In this document: positions 53,318 to 60,400 of the stretch, piece after piece
Layout of the letters: each line of letters begins with the position of its first letter
Position numbering within the stretch: the first letter of the stretch is position 1
Assembly: GCF_022627955.1 (NCBI RefSeq)
Contig: NZ_JABXGD010000004.1
Span: 186,001 to 250,000 of the forward strand
Direction of reading: 5' to 3'
From: Microbacterium sp. C5A9
Lineage (GTDB): Bacteria; Actinomycetota; Actinomycetes; Actinomycetales; Microbacteriaceae
DNA: 64,000 bases
Made by a program: the position numbers and the translations under genes
Notes under the pieces: model-generated
What the model saw: only the letters and a program-made list of their open reading frames with translations
What the model was told of the DNA's origin: nothing
Databases searched by the model: none

Positions 53318-53884
53318 TCAGTTCCCCCAGTTGTCGGCGAGCTTGTTCAGCAGCGTCGCAAGCTGTTCGCGCTCGTCGTCGGTGAAGGCGGCGAGCGCCT
53401 TGTTGAGGGCTTCACGCCGCTCCCCTCGCATGCCGCGAGCGACCGTGCGCCCCTCGTCGGTCAGAGCGATGCGCGTGCGCCGTGCATCGTCGGGATCCGC
53501 CTCTCGTCGCACGAGACCATGGGCGACGCCCTGCTGCACGAGCCGTGAGGCACGCGGCTGGTCGACACCGATCGCAGCGCCGAGATCGCTGACGCTCAGA
53601 GGAGCGGATGCGGCGGCGAGCGCCTCGAGCATCCGCATGCGCGCCGGTCCGCCGAAGCGGCCGGACGGATCACTCGCCCACGGCGGGATCCCCGGCACAC
53701 CCGGATGCCCGGCGTGACGATGCCCGTCGCCGTGATCGAAGTGATCGGGATGCGGCCCGCCGTGCCAACCGTGCGGCCCACCCATACCGCGCGGCCCCCG
53801 TCCTCGATCACCCGGGCGCCGTCCACGCAGGCGGGACAGGGCATGGGCGATGGCCTCGGCGGGGTCGTTCTCTGCGGCACTCAC
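53318..53884 (-). CDS. MarR-family regulator with His/Gly-rich N-terminus
   Basis: A 188-residue protein. The winged helix (about 80-165) has LSVSDLGAAIGVDQPRASRL and DPDDARRTRIALTDEG, typical MarR recognition and wing. Residues 20-65 are Gly/His/Pro-rich, with more than ten His, and could bind metal. TAAAAT (minus strand, 53891-53896) ends 6 nt before GTG 53884, suggesting a leaderless message. It is divergent from a second winged-helix gene that also carries a His/Gly-rich segment. Confidence 0.82.
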   Translation of the reverse strand: MSAAENDPAEAIAHALSRLRGRRPGDRGRGPRGMGGPHGWHGGPHPDHFDHGDGHRHAGHPGVPGIPPWASDPSGRFGGPARMRMLEALAAASAPLSVSDLGAAIGVDQPRASRLVQQGVAHGLVRREADPDDARRTRIALTDEGRTVARGMRGERREALNKALAAFTDDEREQLATLLNKLADNWGN

Positions 53885-53905
53885 CCCTCGATTTTACATG
53901 CGACT

Positions 53906-53930
53906 TGACATGCATCCATACTCCATGTCA
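53906..53930. promoter_or_regulatory. Inverted repeat between the two winged-helix genes
   Basis: TGACATG (53906-53912) and CATGTCA (53924-53930) with an 11-nt spacer. The 105-nt AT-rich divergent region also has several more CATG and ATGCAT elements (for example 53943-53948). This looks like the operator for one or both divergent regulators. Its low GC stands out in this genome. Confidence 0.5.
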
Positions 53931-53989
53931 CACTACATATACATGCATAGTGACAAGCACATGCTCCATGACATCTAAGGACTTCACCC

Positions 53990-54865
53990 ATGAACACCTC
54001 TGACTCACAGAACACAGACACCCCGCAGAACGCAGCCTCCGCCCAGGCCGCAGACTCCACTCAGAACACGGACAGCGCGTCTCGTCCGTTCGGATTCTGG
54101 CTCAAGGCGGTCGACCGCCTGATGTCGGCCGAGTTCGCCTCGGCCTTCGAGGGCGAGCACGCGAGCCGCCGCGACTGGCGGATCCTGAACGTGATCGACG
54201 GCACGGCGCCCGCGCGTCGCCCGCTGAACGCCCACAAGCTGCACGATCTCATCGACCGCGGTTGGGTCATCGCCGACGGCGAAGGCTGGACGCTCACCGA
54301 CGATGGTCGCGCGGCCAAGGAACGCCTCGGCGGCATCGTCGACAACATCCGCGCCACCGTCACCGACGCCGTATCGCCCGAGGACCTCGCGACCACCCTC
54401 GCTTCACTCGAGCAGATCGCCCGCGCCTTCGGGTGGGACGAGGAGACGCCGCTCCCCCGCGGACGCGGTCGTCGCCACGGATTCGGACCGCGCGGTTTCG
54501 GCCGCCACGGTTTCGGCCCCGAGCACGGCTACGGAACCGGGCACGGTTTCGGCGAGCGCGGCTTCGGCCGTCGCCACGGACGCCCGTTCGGACGCGGCCC
54601 GGCCTTCGGCCCGGACCACGGACCGGGAGCGGATGCCGACTTCGGCGATCGCGCCTGTGCGCACCGCGGCCACCGCGGCCACAACCGCTTCGCCGACGCG
54701 CACAGCGACCACCGCCACGACCCCCGCGAGGGCCACGGCGACCACGGCGACCACCGGGGACACGGCGGACACCGCGACCACGGCGACCACCGGGCCGCTC
54801 GCTCGGCGCAGCACGCCTATGAGCGCGGCTTCGATGCCGGCTTCGCCCGCGGTCGCGACGCCTGA
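53990..54865 (+). CDS. Winged-helix protein with long Gly/His/Arg-rich tail
   Basis: A 291-residue protein. After a Thr/Gln/Asn-rich 30-residue start, residues 35-125 look like a winged helix (ASRRDWRILNVIDG, HDLIDRGWVIADGEGWTLTD). Residues 155-275 are low-complexity: GFG/HGFG repeats, then H-D-H-R-G-D runs with tens of His. The tail could bind metal ions or keep the protein in solution. AAGGA precedes the ATG. It is divergent from the MarR gene, which shares the His-rich feature. A strong hairpin lies 24 nt downstream. Confidence 0.75.
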   Translation: MNTSDSQNTDTPQNAASAQAADSTQNTDSASRPFGFWLKAVDRLMSAEFASAFEGEHASRRDWRILNVIDGTAPARRPLNAHKLHDLIDRGWVIADGEGWTLTDDGRAAKERLGGIVDNIRATVTDAVSPEDLATTLASLEQIARAFGWDEETPLPRGRGRRHGFGPRGFGRHGFGPEHGYGTGHGFGERGFGRRHGRPFGRGPAFGPDHGPGADADFGDRACAHRGHRGHNRFADAHSDHRHDPREGHGDHGDHRGHGGHRDHGDHRAARSAQHAYERGFDAGFARGRDA

Positions 54866-54888
54866 CGGCATCCGCATCCTTCACTCCC

Positions 54889-54920
54889 GGCGCCTCTCCG
54901 ATTCCGATCGGAGGGGCGCC
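54889..54920 (+). terminator. Strong terminator hairpin
   Basis: A 14-bp stem (54889-54902 with 54907-54920) with one G-T pair and a 4-nt TCCG loop follows the His-rich gene by 23 nt. Outer arms are GGCGCC...GGCGCC. It also separates that gene from the convergent DUF2283 gene. Confidence 0.65.
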
Positions 54921-55015
54921 GTCTCCGTCGTTGCGGGGTCGAACGCGCACCCCGATCAGCCTGGACAGGCGCTTTTTCGACCCCGCCAGGGTGACCCACC
55001 AGGGGTCGGGGACGC

Positions 55016-55243
55016 TCAGTCGTTCTCGGAAGGCGCCAGCAGATCCGGCCGCAGCAGCCGCGATGCGCCGAGGATCTCGACGCCGAGCAGGTGCCCCTCG
55101 CGGTCGAAGTCGAGGATCAGCTCTCCCGAGAGGTCGTCCGGCAATGTCACCGGCACCTGCCGGGCCGCCTCGCCGGGACGGATCGGCCGGCCGATCGTCG
55201 CGTACGCCGCGTCGGCCTCCGAGTCGCACCTCAGGTCACCCAC
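55016..55243 (-). CDS. DUF2283 small protein
   Basis: A 75-residue protein. LILDFDREGHLLGVEILGAS is the DUF2283 core. GTG 55243 is chosen because it overlaps the upstream stop by 8 nt and keeps the family length; an earlier start would run through the neighbour's coding sequence. Function unknown. It is the third gene after dcd. Confidence 0.7.
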   Translation of the reverse strand: MGDLRCDSEADAAYATIGRPIRPGEAARQVPVTLPDDLSGELILDFDREGHLLGVEILGASRLLRPDLLAPSEND

Positions 55244-55682
55244 GCCACTCGGCCGCGGCGGGGGCGACGGATCCGGGATCGTCTCCGAACGCGAAGGTGA
55301 TGGTGCCGAGGTAGAACGCAGCGGCGATCGCACCGACGAGGAGCACCACCAGGAACGCGAAGATCACGGCGGAGAGCACCCGATACCCACCGGACGTCGG
55401 AACCTCCGGAGCCACCGACGGCTGAGCCCAGTCCGCGGCGACCGGCGCAGGCTGGTCGCCCGTGAGGATCGCGGGCTTGGGCCGAGACCTGCGGGTCGTC
55501 GGCAGCATCGCCTCGGGAGGAGGCGGCGGGATCACGACATCGGCCGGCGGGATCACCGCATCCGGGATCGACGCCTCCGTGCGCGGTGGCGACAGGAGAT
55601 CGTCAGGGATGGGCGCCTCCGGCGGCGGCGGGATGACAGCATCCTCCGACGGGATGTTCGGGTCTCTGCTGTCACCGCTCAT
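55236..55682 (-). CDS. Pro-rich single-pass membrane protein
   Basis: A 148-residue protein. The first 100 residues are Pro/Ala-rich with repeated IPPPPPEA-like stretches. One membrane segment follows (VLSAVIFAFLVVLLVGAIAAAFYL) and a short acidic C-terminus. It resembles no known family. It begins 1 nt after the dcd stop. Confidence 0.65.
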   Translation of the reverse strand: MSGDSRDPNIPSEDAVIPPPPEAPIPDDLLSPPRTEASIPDAVIPPADVVIPPPPPEAMLPTTRRSRPKPAILTGDQPAPVAADWAQPSVAPEVPTSGGYRVLSAVIFAFLVVLLVGAIAAAFYLGTITFAFGDDPGSVAPAAAEWRG

Positions 55683-55683
55683 G

Positions 55684-56289
55684 TCAGCCTCCTACGGCTC
55701 CGACGTCGGTCGTGCCGACGTTCGTCTTGTGGAAGTTCTGGAACGACCGGGATGCCGTCGGCCCGCGCTGCCCCTGGTAGCGGTTGCCGTAGGGACCCGA
55801 GCCGTACGGGTTCTCGGCCGGCGAGGTCAGGCGGAAGAAGCACAGCTGACCGATCTTCATGCCCGGCCACAGCTTGATCGGCAGCGTCGCGACGTTCGCG
55901 AGCTCGAGCGTCACGTGCCCCGTGAAGCCGGGGTCGATGAATCCGGCGGTCGAGTGCGTGATGAGCCCGAGGCGACCGAGCGACGACTTGCCCTCGAGGC
56001 GAGCCGCGATGTCATCCGACAGGGTCACCTGCTCGAACGTCGCGCCGAGAGCGAACTCGCCCGGATGCAGGATGAACGGCTCGTCGGGGTCGACCTCGAT
56101 CAACCGCGTCAGCTCGGGCTGGTCGACCGACGGGTCGATGAACGGGTACTTGTGGTTGTCGAAGAGGCGGAAGTAGCGGTCCAAACGCACGTCGATGCTC
56201 GACGGCTGGATCATCTCCGGCTCATGCGGTTCCAGGCCGATCCGGCCGGCGGCGAGTTCTGCTCTGATGTCGCGGTCGCTGAGAAGCAC
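55684..56289 (-). CDS. dcd: dCTP deaminase (probably bifunctional, dUMP-forming)
   Basis: A 201-residue nucleotide deaminase. It has [20 protein letters not shown] with the catalytic Glu, and [14 protein letters not shown]. The C-terminal stretch with [13 protein letters not shown] closes the site. Actinobacterial enzymes of this type convert dCTP to dUMP and diphosphate in one step. TAGGCT on the minus strand (56296-56301) ends 6 nt before GTG 56289, so it is probably leaderless. Confidence 0.95.
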   Translation of the reverse strand: MLLSDRDIRAELAAGRIGLEPHEPEMIQPSSIDVRLDRYFRLFDNHKYPFIDPSVDQPELTRLIEVDPDEPFILHPGEFALGATFEQVTLSDDIAARLEGKSSLGRLGLITHSTAGFIDPGFTGHVTLELANVATLPIKLWPGMKIGQLCFFRLTSPAENPYGSGPYGNRYQGQRGPTASRSFQNFHKTNVGTTDVGAVGG

Positions 56290-56382
56290 GGCACCAGCCT
56301 ACCCACCTGTATGCCGCCGACACTTTGGCCCTGGCCGATCGTGCGGGTAGGCTTGCGTTCACCCGCTCCTCGGTTCGGGTAC

Positions 56383-56456
56383 GGGGCTGTAGTTCAATGG
56401 CAGAACTTCTGCTTCCCAAGCAGATAGCGCGGGTTCGATTCCCGTCAGCCCCTCCA
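56383..56456 (+). tRNA. tRNA-Gly (CCC)
   Basis: Acceptor GGGGCTG (56383-56389) pairs with CAGCCCC (56446-56452), then discriminator T and an encoded CCA. The anticodon stem TCTGC/GCAGA holds loop TTCCCAA, anticodon CCC. The T loop is TTCGATT. Its last 48 nt are repeated at 59069-59116, so it is also an integration site; the element restores the tRNA 3' end. Confidence 0.95.
56409..56456 (+). repeat. attL: 48-bp direct repeat in the tRNA gene
   Basis: From CTGCTTCCC in the anticodon arm to the CCA end. It is identical to 59069-59116. Confidence 0.85.
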
Positions 56457-56530
56457 AGCAGTTATCCCCAGGTCAAAAGTCATTTTGGTCGGCCACGTTC
56501 AATCCTCCATCACCTGAGTGCAGGCCTCCC

Positions 56531-56555
56531 CGTGCCATGGGCGTGCCAGTAGGAG
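56531..56555 (+). repeat. Left pair of CGTGCCA boxes
   Basis: CGTGCCA at 56531-56537 and 56542-56548, 11 bp apart, followed by GTAGGAG. The same arrangement occurs near the right end. Candidate integrase arm-type sites. Confidence 0.5.
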
Positions 56556-56595
56556 GTTTGGACGGCCCCCCGAGCACCCTCGCTAGGCTCGTGCC

Positions 56596-57117
56596 GTGAT
56601 CCTTGCCGCCGCCCCAGTGCCGCCGTCCCTCGACCCTACGGTGCTTGTTCTCCTGTCCATCTTCGGGGCGGCTGGCGTGACCGCGATTGCAGGGTTAGTG
56701 CTCGCCGGATGGCAGTCGCGCCGGGATCACAAGCGCTGGGTAAAGGAACACCGGTACAACGGCTTCACTCGCGCACTCGCACTGGCCGATAGATACGCTC
56801 GCTATCGAGGCGAGGGCGACGAAATGATGGCGCGGTCGGAGGCACTGGAAGCCAAGGCATTGGCTGGCGACGGCGAGGCAGCCGTGGAGATGCAGAACCT
56901 CGCCGCGGAAATGCGGGGAGTTGTTGAGCAACTTTCTCCCGTGCTGGAAGAACTGGGCGACGTAGCGGCGACTCTGGAAGTGCTGGGGCCGAATGACGTG
57001 CTAGACGCATTCAACGACTTCACCGACGCTATCCCGGGCGACGACAGCGAGGCACGAGGGCGAGCCAAGGACAAGTTTGTTGCCGCGGTGAGGCGCGCCC
57101 TCGCGATCAGGGCGTAG
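56596..57117 (+). CDS. Membrane-anchored coiled-coil protein of the element
   Basis: A 173-residue protein. One N-terminal membrane segment (about 14-39) is followed by basic residues (SRRDHKRWVKEHRYNGF) and then a helical, acidic cytoplasmic part with LEAKALAGDGEAAVEMQNLA. No family is recognised. TAGGCT (56584-56589) ends 6 nt before GTG 56596 and there is no Shine-Dalgarno, so it is probably leaderless. Its 3' end overlaps the convergent integrase remnant by 11 nt. Confidence 0.7.
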   Translation: MILAAAPVPPSLDPTVLVLLSIFGAAGVTAIAGLVLAGWQSRRDHKRWVKEHRYNGFTRALALADRYARYRGEGDEMMARSEALEAKALAGDGEAAVEMQNLAAEMRGVVEQLSPVLEELGDVAATLEVLGPNDVLDAFNDFTDAIPGDDSEARGRAKDKFVAAVRRALAIRA

Positions 57118-57370
57118 CGCGACTCTCTGGCGTCGTCATCTCCAGATGCAGGGCGGCTTCCAGTCGCGGCGGACGGGCTCGATTGACAGCCGCCGCGGTG
57201 AGGGCATCCATCGCGCCCGCCAGGACTGCATTTCCCTCCTCCGCGGCGTGCTGATAGATGAGCGCGGCGCGGTGGCCAGCGCGCACCATAGGTTCGCGCG
57301 TCGTGCCCCGGGCCTGGGCCGCGAGGGTGAGCCCTGCATGTCTGAGGTCGTGCACGTGGAACTGTCCGGG
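57107..57370 (-). pseudogene. Tyrosine integrase, C-terminal remnant
   Basis: Only the end of the catalytic domain remains: FHVHDLRHAGLTLAAQARG with the active Arg, then VRAGHRAALIYQHAAEEGNA with His and the Tyr nucleophile. A normal integrase has about 380-400 residues; here the homology stops at about 57370, where a different gene starts on the other strand. It probably once integrated this element. Confidence 0.75.
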
Positions 57371-57380
57371 GGCGCCGGGC

Positions 57381-57781
57381 ATGCGCCTCCAGGAAGTGAT
57401 CGCCCGCGCGGACCGCACTCGCCTGGCCGCCATCCTGGACGACCTGGAAGTCATGCCGCACCTGCTGGTGCACGAGGACCGGGACCGGCTCCTCGCCGCC
57501 TACGAGGGCCTGATCTGGGAGCGCCTCACCCAGGTGGCCCCCGCGGCACGCGCAGTCGCTGAGGAGGAGCGTGCCGCCACTGAACCCGCCGCGTGGCGCG
57601 CGATCCTCGGGAACCTGGAGGAGCACGGCGAGGCCACCCACGAATCGCTGAGCCTCCTCCACCGCGCGGACCCGGACAGCTACCGGTTGCTAATGGACGG
57701 AACCGGGTGCACATCGACGTGCCCGGCTCCGACAACGGGATCCGCTACATGCTGGAGGACGTGGGGCGCGTCAGCGCGTAG
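57381..57781 (+). pseudogene. Unrecognised gene with a probable frameshift
   Basis: From ATG 57381 the frame encodes a helical, charged sequence (AAILDDLEVMPHLLVHEDRD, ATHESLSLLHRADPDSYRLL) to about 57695. The coding style then continues in the next frame (NRVHIDVPGSDNGIRYMLED) to TAG at 57779-57781. One missing base near 57694-57696 would explain this. The unshifted frame runs on to 57893 but turns Trp/Arg/Ser-rich. No family recognised. Confidence 0.5.
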
Positions 57782-57831
57782 ATGGTTCACCCCAAAGACT
57801 GGGGCGGTCCGGGTCCTGGAAACGGGCCGCC

Positions 57832-58761
57832 CTACCGCGCTTTCCATTTACCGAAATCACGGAAGCCCGCGTAGTCCGGAAATAGTGTTTTAGCCGTGCG
57901 ACTGTAAGTAAGGCGCAGGTAGGTCCTCAATTGCTTCTTCACAGCGGCATTGATGAAGATCGCGACGAACGGAAGCATGCGAGGCAGGCCGCGCTTCCTG
58001 TCCCCGGTTAGAAGCGACTCGACTTCGCTAGAGTCCCCGTCTGGCACGGGAATCCGCAAACTCGTCATCGGGCCACGGGCCGTTCCTGGATGAGCGCTCG
58101 CGAGAAAGTACCCTTCCTGCGCCCTTAACCTCGGGTTAGGCATGCTCGAACTCACCAGGAACGGCGTATCTAGACGGAGGCCCGCCTGACGTTTCGCGGA
58201 AAGGCCGCCAAGATCGCCCCACGTCGCGGGGGGGCTGCTCACGGTCTTGAACACGGTTTGGGGTTTGGTCCCCTCCGCGGCTTCGCGATACCAGGGCATG
58301 TTGATGGCGACCAACAGGCCCGTATTGGAGTGCGTCGCCGGAGGCGCTTCAGGGTCACGGGTGACATGCTCGGCGGCAAACCAGAGCGCGGTCACGGGAT
58401 TGCTCGTGACGTCCACCATGCGCGTTGGGATACCGAAGTGTTGCAGATCCGCGAGTAGTTGCAGATCATCCACGAGGTGGCCACCCTCAACGCCCAGGCC
58501 CCAGCGGCGAGCCTCCGCCAGAATGAGGTCCTCACGCTCCCGAAGGGCTTCCTCAGTGACCGACTGCCCTTCTTTGACCAGTTGGCGATGCAGCGAAGAA
58601 GCCAGCGCGTAGTTGCAGTTCGCCAGCCCACGCCATGCAAACCGGTGATTGGAACCATGCGTGCCTACTCGGGCGATCGCAGTCATTACGTCAGACGCAG
58701 ACTTGGGCTCGTAATACCACCCTGCGTCTTTCCACACTTGCCCGATCATTGGCACCCCCAC
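57832..58761 (-). CDS. FRG-domain protein
   Basis: A 309-residue protein. FRG-domain features are FAWRGLANCNYALASSLHR (41-59) and LQHFGIPTRMVDVTSNPV (106-123) followed by TALWFAAE. The domain occurs in phage, plasmid and defence-island proteins; its activity is unknown. GTG 58761 is the longest start; ATG 58749 is also possible. Codon use and lower GC differ from the chromosome, fitting acquisition. It is the only intact sizeable cargo gene of the element. Confidence 0.8.
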   Translation of the reverse strand: MGVPMIGQVWKDAGWYYEPKSASDVMTAIARVGTHGSNHRFAWRGLANCNYALASSLHRQLVKEGQSVTEEALREREDLILAEARRWGLGVEGGHLVDDLQLLADLQHFGIPTRMVDVTSNPVTALWFAAEHVTRDPEAPPATHSNTGLLVAINMPWYREAAEGTKPQTVFKTVSSPPATWGDLGGLSAKRQAGLRLDTPFLVSSSMPNPRLRAQEGYFLASAHPGTARGPMTSLRIPVPDGDSSEVESLLTGDRKRGLPRMLPFVAIFINAAVKKQLRTYLRLTYSRTAKTLFPDYAGFRDFGKWKAR

Positions 58762-59068
58762 CGGACCTTATCGCCTGCGGCAGGCGCGCGACAATAACGT
58801 GGACGGAACCTTTCATTGGGCCCTTGTCCTTGCACCAAATGCAACCCCAGGTAGACGCGCTCTGGAGCCGCGAGAGGACGCCTTCGGCCGGTGCGCCTTT
58901 TCTTACCTCGAAACCCCGCAAGGGTCGGCCATGGACCCACCGAGCGAGGCTAGAACCGTGCCAGTTTCGTGCCACTAGGAGCGATCACGTGCCACAACTT
59001 GACACCACTAGACACCATGCCCCCCCCCGCCTGCCCCGCCGCCTCGCGGGAGCCAGGAAGCGTGCAAC
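58762..59068. other. Right end of the element, non-coding
   Basis: A 307-nt stretch with no convincing gene. It holds three CGTGCCA boxes (58957, 58968, 58988), a C8 run and the upstream region of the FRG gene. It ends at the right repeat. Confidence 0.5.
58957..58994 (+). repeat. Right CGTGCCA boxes
   Basis: CGTGCCA at 58957-58963 and 58968-58974 (11 bp apart), then CTAGGAG, as at the left end (GTAGGAG there). A third copy is at 58988-58994. Candidate integrase arm-type sites next to the right attachment repeat. Confidence 0.5.
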
Positions 59069-59116
59069 CTGCTTCCCAAGCAGATAGCGCGGGTTCGATT
59101 CCCGTCAGCCCCTCCA
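59069..59116 (+). repeat. attR: 48-bp direct repeat of tRNA-Gly 3' end
   Basis: Identical to 56409-56456. It lacks the acceptor 5' half and D arm, so it is not a tRNA gene. Confidence 0.85.
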
Positions 59117-59152
59117 TGAGCCCCCTGCGGTCGCCGAACTCAGCAGCGGACG

Positions 59153-60214
59153 TCAGAGCTCGTCCCAGGGGAGGAACTCGACCGTCACGTCATCGCCGTC
59201 TACGGTGTACCTGCCGATGAGATCGGTCGTGTAGTCGGTCGTGCCGGTCCCCGACGAGGTTCCCCCCTCCGGGCGGTACCAGAAGATGACGTCGACCATG
59301 AATCGGTGGCCGGTCCGGAAGGTCACGTCGTACGGCGCCTGGATGACCCCGGTCGTCGATGGATCCTGTTGCCTGAGAAGCAGAGGACACACGACATCCG
59401 CCGCGGTCCCGGGTTCGACGCAGGCGTTCGCTTGCACGTTCGCCGCATCCAGCAGGGCCTTCTGCAGCGCCTCCGTTGCCGCGACCGAGAGTTCGGCCGT
59501 CGCTGTCGGCGGGATGGCTACCAGCTCATCGGGCGCGATGGTGAAGTAGGTACCCATGTCCGGGCCGGTCAGGCCGTAGACGGCGGGATACACCGGCACC
59601 GACTCCGACCGGGAGTTCGCAGACACTCCGGCGACGTCTTTCACGGCGAGCGCGAGTTCGGTGCCGGCGAGGTCGACCTGCTCCACGCCCGCGAGGGAGA
59701 TGCTGTCCCGCACGGACACGGTGGCCTCGACCGTCAGCGGCGCGTCCGGGCGCCATCCCGGCTGCAGCAGCCAGTAGGCACCCGCATCCCTCGTCATCGT
59801 GAACGTATGGGTGAAGGTCTGTGAGGCGAGCTCCATCGCCGCCGTCACCTCCGCGGTGCCGCCCTCCCGCGTGGTCGTGGTGACAGACACCACCTCGATG
59901 CGCTCGGTGGCGGCCCCGAGCACCTCATCGGTCAGGTACGCCGCATCGATGCCGGATGCGTCCGGATCGACGATCTGCGCCGCGGTCGACGCATCACCGT
60001 CGGCGATCGCCGCGAGGTACGAGCGCACCGTCTCCGACGGATCGCTGGAGTTCGACACCAGCGCTGCCGCGGTCAGATACCCACCGACCGCGAGCACGAC
60101 TGCACCCACCGCGATCCAGACGCGTCGACCGCGTCGTGCCGCGGGCGTCGTCGGCGAACTGCCCGTCGTCGAAGTTGTCGTCACTGGTCCGATCCCTGTC
60201 CCTGAGGTCCTCAT
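59153..60214 (-). CDS. Single-pass membrane protein of unknown function
   Basis: A 353-residue protein. A Thr/Ser-rich cytoplasmic N-terminus (1-30) precedes one membrane segment (VWIAVGAVVLAVGGYLTAAA). The extracellular part begins ETVRSYLAAIADGDASTAAQ, like DUF4878/NTF2-like domains, followed by a beta-rich region with two Cys (ANACVEPGTAADVVCP). No function is recognised. It is divergent from the 482-residue gene to the right. Confidence 0.7.
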   Translation of the reverse strand: MRTSGTGIGPVTTTSTTGSSPTTPAARRGRRVWIAVGAVVLAVGGYLTAAALVSNSSDPSETVRSYLAAIADGDASTAAQIVDPDASGIDAAYLTDEVLGAATERIEVVSVTTTTREGGTAEVTAAMELASQTFTHTFTMTRDAGAYWLLQPGWRPDAPLTVEATVSVRDSISLAGVEQVDLAGTELALAVKDVAGVSANSRSESVPVYPAVYGLTGPDMGTYFTIAPDELVAIPPTATAELSVAATEALQKALLDAANVQANACVEPGTAADVVCPLLLRQQDPSTTGVIQAPYDVTFRTGHRFMVDVIFWYRPEGGTSSGTGTTDYTTDLIGRYTVDGDDVTVEFLPWDEL

Positions 60215-60400
60215 CGAGCGTGTCCCGTCAGACTACGGCGTCACCCCGACGCCGACGGGAGGTTGCCGAGACGTCGGCTGACCGAGACAGTAGCGCCTTT
60301 CTCCCCCGCGGCATGCTCTCGCTTCCGCCCGACGCTCTCGGTACGCTGGCGGATAACCTGCGCGATCCGGAGGGGACGTGCGTCGGCGGAGGGGAAGAGA

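Larger units (their letters stand above)
56409..59116. mobile_element. Remnant integrative element in tRNA-Gly
   Basis: About 2.7 kb between a 48-bp perfect direct repeat of the tRNA 3' end. It holds a coiled-coil membrane protein, a truncated tyrosine integrase, a frameshifted gene and an FRG-domain gene. CGTGCCA box pairs lie inside both ends. The integrase has lost its N-terminal part, so the element is probably fixed. Perfect repeats argue for a recent event or for selection on the tRNA copy only. Confidence 0.8.

Noticed and set aside
59069..59116. Second tRNA-Gly gene
   Set aside because: Only the 3' 48 nt are present; the acceptor 5' strand and D arm are missing, so it is the attachment-site duplicate.
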